In this document: positions 43,233 to 49,700 of the stretch, piece after piece
Numbering within the stretch: position 1 is the first letter of the stretch
Layout: every line of letters starts with the position of its first letter
NCBI GenBank assembly: GCA_002707525.1
Contig: PAND01000026.1
Span: 36,965 to 100,964 of the forward strand
Length of the DNA stretch: 64,000 nt
Direction of reading: 5' to 3'
Source: Flavobacteriales bacterium
GTDB taxonomy: Bacteria > Bacteroidota > Bacteroidia > Flavobacteriales > Schleiferiaceae
Notes under the pieces: generated by a model
The model's database searches: none
What the model saw: only the letters and a program-made list of their open reading frames with translations
What the model was told of the DNA's origin: nothing
Program-made: the position numbers and the translations under genes

Positions 43233-43367
43233 ATGGAACCAACCCTTACACGTCCTAAGATGTGTAGATGTGGAAGTTATGACTTTATCGAAACCCAAGG
43301 GAAAGGTAGCGTCAAAATTTCTTTCTGTCTACACTGTGGAACCCAGACTGTTTACTTTAGAAGTTAG
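43233..43367 (+). CDS. Zinc-ribbon microprotein, 44 aa
   Basis: MEPTLTRPKMCRCGSYDFIE and CLHCGTQTVYFRS: CxC plus CxxC, similar in plan to the gene at 43048-43170, which suggests gene duplication. GAGG lies 7 bases before the ATG and a TTAAATAC TATA-like element about 33 bases before it. Confidence 0.6.
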   Translation: MEPTLTRPKMCRCGSYDFIETQGKGSVKISFCLHCGTQTVYFRS

Positions 43368-43490
43368 TTAGATTATTTACTAATCTTACCTACTTCATAG
43401 GCGTAGCCTTCGCTCGTAGTATAACGCCGATACTTTGCAATAAGCAAGATACCTTGTATACCTAAGGGTCGATTTGTACGGTCCTAATTC

Positions 43491-43518
43491 GGGGGACAAG
43501 GCTTTCGCCCTGTCCCCC
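43491..43518. terminator. Strong hairpin between convergent genes
   Basis: GGGGGACA-aGGC-tttc-GCCc-TGTCCCCC forms a long GC-rich stem with one mismatch, in the gap between the plus-strand zinc genes and the minus-strand basic protein. The remaining 120 bases of the gap (43368-43490) show nothing I can name. Confidence 0.6.
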
Positions 43519-43550
43519 CAAAGAGGTCTACCAGAGGTTCGCTTCTACAA

Positions 43551-44600
43551 TCAGTAGAAGTTCATCTCACGGCTTCCGCCAAACATGGCATCCATGTTAG
43601 CGTCACCTGAGTAGGTTCCGTAGGTCATTGCGGCTCCAAAAGAACCAGACTCTAGAGGGTCGTCGTCCATCATGCCCATGTGTGCGTTACCGAGGTAACC
43701 CATAGGTGCATATCCAAGTCCGAGAGCGGATTGGAGTCTTCCGAACACATTCATGTCGTTAGCCAACTTGAATGCTTGGAATGCGATACCACCAAGAGCG
43801 ATTGCGCTTGCGGTACCCATGTTAGCGAGTTTCATAGAGTATAGTCCGAATCCGACTAGACTTGCAACAGCAGCACCGGAGACGTATGGAGTATATTTTC
43901 CACTGGTCATCCAAGATGCGTTAAGTCCTAGGCGGCCTAGACCGTTTTGGACAAGTTGTGGCAAGTAAGCACCAGCAGCCATACCACCGACAGTTGCGAG
44001 GATAGCCTCGAAAGCGGTCATGTGGTTCTTGACCCAGTTGAATGCGTTACCTAGGCTCATCTTACGGCCACGGCCAGATGCTTTGCGGCTGCGAGTTGTG
44101 CGGCGGCGGCGAGTGGTGCGTGGTCTGCGGGATGAACTGCGACGGCGGACTGTGCGGCGACGCTTTGGTGACTTGCGACGGCGAGTGGTCTTGCGACGAC
44201 GAGCAGGTGACTTGCGACGGGTCGTACGACGGCGTCGGGTCGTCTTGCGGCGACGTGCAGGTGATTTACGGCGACGAGTAGTCTTTCTGCGAGCAGGAGA
44301 CTTGCGTCGGCGTGTGGTTTTGCGACGAGCAGGCGACTTGCGTCGGCGGGTCGTCTTACGTCGCTTGACAGTCTTGCGTCTGCGAGCAGGGCTGCGACGC
44401 TTGGTTGTCTTACGACGACGTGTGGTCGTTTTGCGTCGTGCAGGTGATTTGCGACGACGGGTCGTTGTCTTTCTTCTAGTTGTTCTTCTTCGTGCCATGG
44501 TTTTCCCTCTGGTTGATTTTTTGGCCTTTGCTTTAGATTTACGTCGAGATGCCTTCTTTTTACGAGGCGGGTTCACTAGCATAACTTCTGCAAGGGCCAT
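43551..44600 (-). CDS. Histone H1/protamine-like protein with hydrophobic C-terminal domain, 349 aa
   Basis: Residues about 10-185 are almost only Arg, Lys, Thr, Ser and Pro, built from RRKTTRRRKSPAR-type repeats like the SPKK/SPAR motifs of histone H1 and protamines. Residues about 200-300 are Ala/Gly/Leu-rich hydrophobic segments (ATVGGMAAGAYLPQL, GAAVASLVGFGLYSM), then an acidic Met/Gly-rich end. It probably condenses DNA at a membrane or shell, as viral core proteins do. The ATG at 44600 has a TATA box about 25 bases upstream; a GTG at 44618 is less likely. An Asn-Pro-Pro lies after the first 10 residues, as in the polyproteins. Confidence 0.7.
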   Translation of the reverse strand: MALAEVMLVNPPRKKKASRRKSKAKAKKSTRGKTMARRRTTRRKTTTRRRKSPARRKTTTRRRKTTKRRSPARRRKTVKRRKTTRRRKSPARRKTTRRRKSPARRKTTRRRKSPARRRKTTRRRRTTRRKSPARRRKTTRRRKSPKRRRTVRRRSSSRRPRTTRRRRTTRSRKASGRGRKMSLGNAFNWVKNHMTAFEAILATVGGMAAGAYLPQLVQNGLGRLGLNASWMTSGKYTPYVSGAAVASLVGFGLYSMKLANMGTASAIALGGIAFQAFKLANDMNVFGRLQSALGLGYAPMGYLGNAHMGMMDDDPLESGSFGAAMTYGTYSGDANMDAMFGGSREMNFY

Positions 44601-44621
44601 ACTCTTCGGACTACCCACTTA

Positions 44622-44629
44622 CATATAAG
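44622..44629 (-). promoter_or_regulatory. TATA box of the basic membrane-protein gene
   Basis: On the minus strand CTTATATG lies about 25 bases before the ATG at 44600, giving a leaderless transcript. Confidence 0.5.
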
Positions 44630-44640
44630 GGTCTATGGTT

Positions 44641-44660
44641 TCGTATAGCATACTATACGA
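44641..44660. promoter_or_regulatory. Palindromic operator between divergent genes
   Basis: TCGTATAG-cata-CTATACGA has two perfect 8-base arms with a 4-base spacer. It lies between the basic-protein gene and the RHH gene at 44718. It shares CATACTATA with the site at 42656-42664. It fits a dimeric RHH repressor controlling both directions. Confidence 0.6.
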
Positions 44661-44717
44661 TACTTACAAGTTATTACAATCAAGAATGCTATTAACGAGG
44701 ATATACTAGGAGTACCA

Positions 44718-44951
44718 ATGTCCCGGCGTCAGCATGAGCAAGACCGGGCAAAGAAAGTTCCTATTTCAGTTACCTTAGACAAGGAACTGTTTGACTATAT
44801 TGAACATGGTATACGTATGCGTTGGTGGTTAAATCGTAGCCAAGCAATTGCTATGATGGGCTTTGCTTTTATGAGAAATCAACAAAGTATGCAGCAAGCG
44901 ACCCCGCCAAACGCTCGTAATAACCAGAACTTTGGTCGTTTACCTCCATGA
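44718..44951 (+). CDS. Ribbon-helix-helix DNA-binding protein, 77 aa
   Basis: KKVPISVTLDKELFDYIEHG (strand and helix 1) and WLNRSQAIAMMGFAFMRNQ (helix 2) give the RHH fold. The N-terminus is basic and the C-terminus Gln/Asn-rich. AGGAG lies 5 bases before the ATG. The last 83 bases overlap the end of the minus-strand gene 44869-45441, an unusual tail-to-tail overlap. Likely autorepressor acting on the palindrome upstream. Confidence 0.7.
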   Translation: MSRRQHEQDRAKKVPISVTLDKELFDYIEHGIRMRWWLNRSQAIAMMGFAFMRNQQSMQQATPPNARNNQNFGRLPP

Positions 44952-45441
44952 GTACTGAGGGCACATCAAATAGTACTGATGCAACAGTAGTTAGGAATGC
45001 TCCTTCTACAGTTGTGTCAAAGATTCCTATATCGAAATTTCTCTCTATTTCTGTAATCAAATTTTGAAATACTGTTTTGTTGGTGACATTGTCTACTTCT
45101 AAAAATACTGCAGTATGTACTGACCATGCTCTTAGGTCATCGCCCATAGAAGTTAGTGCGTCATCTTCTTCTGCATCTTCCTCTACGAAAGGGTAAGAAT
45201 GTAAATCAAGATGTATTGATGATTCTTCCAATAGTTTACAAAATTCATTATAGAACTCAGTACCGTATGATTCCTTTCTATTCAAATCTACTAACTCTCT
45301 ATGAGAGTCACCTACTAATACTTCATAGTTAATATCTAGGTCCATCATTGCTCTCTCAAGATAAGGAAGGAATTCTAATGCTCCTATGTCATAGTGAGTC
45401 GATTGATTCGCTTTTCCGTGTGGTAAAGTAATCAGTATCAT
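44869..45441 (-). CDS. N-formylglutamate amidohydrolase-like protein
   Basis: About 190 residues with LPHGK (H8), GDSHRELVDLNR (D45, H47, N54, R55) and IHLDLHSYP (D79, H81), the motifs of the FGase/zinc carboxypeptidase-like fold. Most metal and substrate residues are visible. The substrate is unknown: family members hydrolyse N-formylglutamate or act as peptidases on cell-wall or poly-glutamyl chains. In a virus it might help in lysis or protein trimming. The ATG at 45441 overlaps the ATPase stop (ATGA) and is preferred over a GTG at 45450. Confidence 0.6.
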   Translation of the reverse strand: MILITLPHGKANQSTHYDIGALEFLPYLERAMMDLDINYEVLVGDSHRELVDLNRKESYGTEFYNEFCKLLEESSIHLDLHSYPFVEEDAEEDDALTSMGDDLRAWSVHTAVFLEVDNVTNKTVFQNLITEIERNFDIGIFDTTVEGAFLTTVASVLFDVPSVLMEVNDQSSGYYERLAGSLAAYFVDFS

Positions 45442-46223
45442 ATGTCCCACCTCTTTAATCCGAAGTGTTCTACTGTTTTGAGTGTACTGATTGGTTTTGG
45501 TTTACTCTTACTCTTTTTTGTTGTTGTAGGTTGTTTGTAGGTCTTGCTGGAAGAGGAGGTGGATATGGGTTCTCGTATTCTCCATTTGCCGTTACCTGTC
45601 GTATAGTAAAACCAGTATTTATTCTGGGTGTCTAAGAAGAACTCCCTCTTATCTGTATAGTGTTCTAAATTCCTACTCTTGAGATATTCTGGTCTATCAT
45701 CCGTCTTGAAGATAATCTTGTTTTCTGATTGACTCCAACAGGTTTCATTGAGGAGTTGTATTCTTTGGGTGATGGCAATTCCTACTACTCCAATGCCTGC
45801 CCCAACAGTCCATATTGTTTCTACACCATCATTGGTTCCTTTCTTTACCATAAGTTGAATCTCGTCAATTGCTACAACACGCTTTATTCTTTTGAACCCG
45901 TCTTTGTTAGACATTGCAAATAACAACTCTGCAATTTTGTTCAGTTCCTCTACCCTAGAATCTCTTTTAGGGCTTGGCCTGTATACTATAGCGGGGTTCT
46001 TTTTGAGTAGTTGGTGGTAAAACTGAACGGGTGTTTTGCATATAGTACCCAATGAAGCGTAGTCGTCGTCATGCTTAGGGTCAAAGAAAACAGTATGATA
46101 TCCTTGGTCTTGCAACTGTTGTAAGACGTGCTTTGTTAAGTAGGATTTTCCAGAACGTGTCATGCCAACAATGACACTGTGCCTTTTGCCCATATTTTCT
46201 AGAAATGCTCCTGTTAATTTCAT
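45438..46223 (-). CDS. HerA/FtsK-superfamily packaging ATPase
   Basis: 261 residues. Walker A is VGMTRSGKS (19-27), Walker B VVAIDE (E121) and a downstream Gln (ITQR, Q153) fits the sensor. YHTVFFDPKHDDD after Walker A is typical of HerA, VirB4 and A32-like genome-packaging ATPases. Its length matches the packaging ATPases of membrane-containing viruses of the PRD1/NCLDV type (roughly 200-270 residues), rather than large terminases. Probably drives DNA into preformed shells. Neighbours: FGase-like protein, metalloprotease and the giant polyprotein-like genes. A Ser/Thr/Lys-rich linker near residue 225 is noticeable. Confidence 0.85.
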   Translation of the reverse strand: MKLTGAFLENMGKRHSVIVGMTRSGKSYLTKHVLQQLQDQGYHTVFFDPKHDDDYASLGTICKTPVQFYHQLLKKNPAIVYRPSPKRDSRVEELNKIAELLFAMSNKDGFKRIKRVVAIDEIQLMVKKGTNDGVETIWTVGAGIGVVGIAITQRIQLLNETCWSQSENKIIFKTDDRPEYLKSRNLEHYTDKREFFLDTQNKYWFYYTTGNGKWRIREPISTSSSSKTYKQPTTTKKSKSKPKPISTLKTVEHFGLKRWDI

Positions 46224-46711
46224 CAGCCAATCATCCCGTACGCAATCATGCCTAACGCTATCACTGCCGGCAATGCACGGTTTCTTTCATGTGGGACAAG
46301 TACCTTTTCATAGTATTCTCTGAAATTCTCTTCAAATCTATCGCTAATCTTGTCGCCGTCGGTTAATCTCATTGAATCAATTGGATTCATTAGATTCGGT
46401 ACGAGGTTATTGGTGTGTCCATGTCCGAGTATATGTCCGTACTCGTGAGCAAGAAGTGTGTAATCTTTTTCTCCGCCTTCGATAACGTAGATTTCCTTTG
46501 CCTTTTCTATGGCTAAACCTCTTGGAAAGTAACCAATCTTTGTGTGCTCATACAGCCACTTGAAACTCGGCTGCATATACCATTCAGGAATGTTATGCTT
46601 AGAGTGGATAGATTTGATGTGAGCATTCCATACCTTTGGATTGACGGTGTATATTCTAGTACCGTCTTTACCTGTTACAAGGTGTTTGGATTGCGTTGGT
46701 CGTAAGTCCAT
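46223..46711 (-). CDS. Metzincin-like zinc metalloprotease with C-terminal anchor
   Basis: From the ATG at 46711 (after GGTGATAAC, 4 bases beyond the previous stop), 162 residues. LAHEYGHILGHGH is an exact HExxHxxGxxH zinc motif (H89, E90, H93, G96, H99). A methionine follows at NLMNP (M108), as in the Met-turn of metzincins. The C-terminus is a hydrophobic anchor (PAVIALGMIAYGMIG). It therefore looks like an active, membrane-bound protease. It is encoded between the packaging ATPase and the giant multi-domain gene, so virion protein processing is an attractive role. Confidence 0.75.
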   Translation of the reverse strand: MDLRPTQSKHLVTGKDGTRIYTVNPKVWNAHIKSIHSKHNIPEWYMQPSFKWLYEHTKIGYFPRGLAIEKAKEIYVIEGGEKDYTLLAHEYGHILGHGHTNNLVPNLMNPIDSMRLTDGDKISDRFEENFREYYEKVLVPHERNRALPAVIALGMIAYGMIG

Positions 46712-46715
46712 GTTA

Positions 46716-49700
46716 TCACCGGTATGGTACAAACGTTGTACCCAATCTCTTAAGTTCTTTGTACGTATTAGGTACTCTCTTTGCCCTAACTACTGGCATT
46801 GATGCTTCTATGATATACTCCATAGGAGGTAGTCGTGGGTGTTGATGGAATCCAGTAGCAGGTACTTGGTAGATGTAACTTGGTTGTTTCAACAAATCAA
46901 ATGCTCCTTCATACATTTCTGCTATAGTAAATTCGTCATTGATGTAGCCAATATCTAAATCATCGTTAGACGATTCAACCGCCATAGCCAATGCATACTC
47001 GTATTTGGGTGTTGCAAATACAACCTCTCTTCCAACTAGATAATTGAAGTTGGTGTTTAGTTTCTTTATGTTTGCAACAGAAGAACCATGATACATTACA
47101 TTCTTTGTTAGCATTCCTTTGCCTAATGCCTTCTTTACATTCTTTCTGTATTCAGAACCAGTCATTGGATTGTTCTTTACTTTAGGACTCATTAGTACAG
47201 GGACTTTACCGTACTTTCTTTTCTCGGTCATTCCTACCCACGGTACATCAGGGCATTTAGGCATGTTTGCTACTCCGTGCTTTCTTGCCCATCTCCAAGG
47301 GTCATGTCCCCATACCCATAGCGATAGTAGTTTAGGACTTGGTTTATTCTGGGTCTTTTGTTTCTTTACTAGCGGACCTTTACGCTTCTCTTGTGCGGCG
47401 TTATATGGGAAAGCACTGGCTCTACCGTTGAATCTGTTTTGGCTTTTCATCCATCCCCAGTCAGTTCTATCTTTGTTGGCCGCCACTGAGTTGTCAGGTC
47501 CTGTCCATTCTTTCAGTGCAATCATGTAATACTTTTTGGTGGTTAGTGGCCCAGACTTGATGTAGTCTTTTGGTCCAGTAAGCCCTAGTTTCTTTCTCAT
47601 TCTCATAATTGCTCTGAAACTATCTTGGCCGCTATTGATTCCTTTATCCCTTGCTTCTGCAGGAGTTAAACCAGATTCACCGAACCAATCAGAATCTAAG
47701 AATGCTTGAAGTTCTTTGTTCTTCATATTTACTTGGTCTACCCATTGCCTAAACTCTTCTAATGTGGGTTTGTTGCTCTTGCTTGGGTTTGCTTTTATTA
47801 TCCCTGCTTCAATTGCCAATGAATGGTCTGGCATTTTCTTGTTGCCTTTCTTGACTGTGTTTCCTAATGTAACGAATGAGTATACTCTACCTGCGGCCCA
47901 TTGGTGTTGCTGCACACCGGGTCGGTGTCCTCCTCTCCATGCTGCAAGTCCCTTATTGTAGACCTTTTGTAAGATTGACTTCTTGATGCCTGTTGCTTTA
48001 GCAATCTTAGTTAGAAATTTACCTTTCTCTGGGAGTGGGCCATACATTTGAATGAACTTTTTCTTGTACTTACTGGGTACAGTCTTGTAGCCTCTTGCTG
48101 TTGCTTTAATATCTGACTTCCAGTATTCGTATGCCTTAGGGTCTTTAATATCGTACTTGTACCCCTTGTCAATCTCTTTTGCGGCAATTGCCATTTCTTC
48201 TTTGTTTAGACCTTTGAGATATCGCTTAGGTATCTTTCTTCCTTCGGGAGTTTTACTAGGATTCTTTTTTGCAATAATCTCGGCAATGTGTTCATTGCCT
48301 ACCACTCTTACCTTACGACCTTTGTATTGGAACTTGATTGAATCTAGCCCATCTTTCATTGGCCCTGCTCGTAGTTTGAGTTTGTCTTTCTCAAGTTTGG
48401 CAGCGTTGCTTTTCTTTATTTCTTCCATCGAAATATCGGGGTTCTCGTCAATGTATATTTGGAAGAATGGCCCGTAGTAATGTGCTAAGGCGTCTGCGGT
48501 AGAAAGATTAGCGGCTACCATAGAATATTCCGTGAGCGGGTTCCAATCAGGCTTCTTGACTCTCTCCATCAAGTGAAGTTGATGGACTACTTGGTGTGCG
48601 TAGTCCTCGCCCCTGTGCTTCTCTAATAGTGAAAGCACAACGGATAAATCGTTCCCTTTGCCCATCATTTTAGGATAGTCGTGCATCCAAACCATATCAA
48701 CCATTTGTTTATCCCAATTGCCCATTACTTTTGGCATTCTTTTCATGATTGCCATTACATAGTCAAGGTGATGTTCAACATACCATTCATGGTGTATGAA
48801 TGAAGGGTCGCTTGCTGCTCGACGTGCTTCTGCTTCTATGGGGCAATGGTGAGGATTACGCTTTAGACCACCTTTGTTGATGCTTTTATCCAGCAGGTGT
48901 TGAAGTTCTTCTACTGTACCACCATTTCTTTCAAAGGCCATTAGAAGTACAACTATTGCGTCAGATATTTCACCTTCTACTCCATCTTTGCCGGCTTCTT
49001 TGTAAGGCTTGAATCCTTCTTTTATCAAAACCTCTTCTGCTATTTCACCAGACTCTTCCATGAGTTTGATTAGTCGGTCGAAAAGTGTGTACTTGCGTTC
49101 TTCGCTTATTTCAAAAATTCCCGATATAATATTTTCAAAGGACTCAGGTGGATTACGCTTTAGTTTCTTTGCAGGCTTCTTTAGTTTGATTGCATCACCT
49201 GTCGCAATGATTACCGAAGGAATTGTTTTGTTGAACTCGATGATAGGCAAACCTAGGCTTCCTCCGGTTTCGATGGTGAATCCCACTACAGCGTTTCCAC
49301 CACGCTTCTTTACCTCTTGAGTTAGTTCATCAATAGCGAAAGCCATACTTAATGCTACACGCTTGTCTGTTTTCTTTTCGTAGTCTTCTATGAGTCCGAA
49401 GAAAATATCTTTTACATTACCTACTATCTCTTCTGGGATATTACGGTCTACTTCTATCTCAGCAGACACTGCCCCTAAATTGGTGTATTTTTGTGGAGGT
49501 ATGGTGCTAAAGAATTGAACTCCTTCGATGTTATACTGCGGGTTGTTTATGACGGGTGTTTGGTCCTTACAGTGCCAGTCCATTGTTTCCATTCCTGTTA
49601 CTCCGCAAACAGGGCAGTGATACTTTTTAGTCTCACTCCACATTGAAGGATTGTTTAGAATTTCTGCAGCAGAATCAAAGTCATCTCCATCCACTGGTAC

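Noticed and set aside
44020..44628. A 202-residue Arg/Leu/Val-rich frame on the plus strand
   Set aside because: It is the antisense of the repetitive basic protein at 43551-44600; the repeat keeps several frames open.
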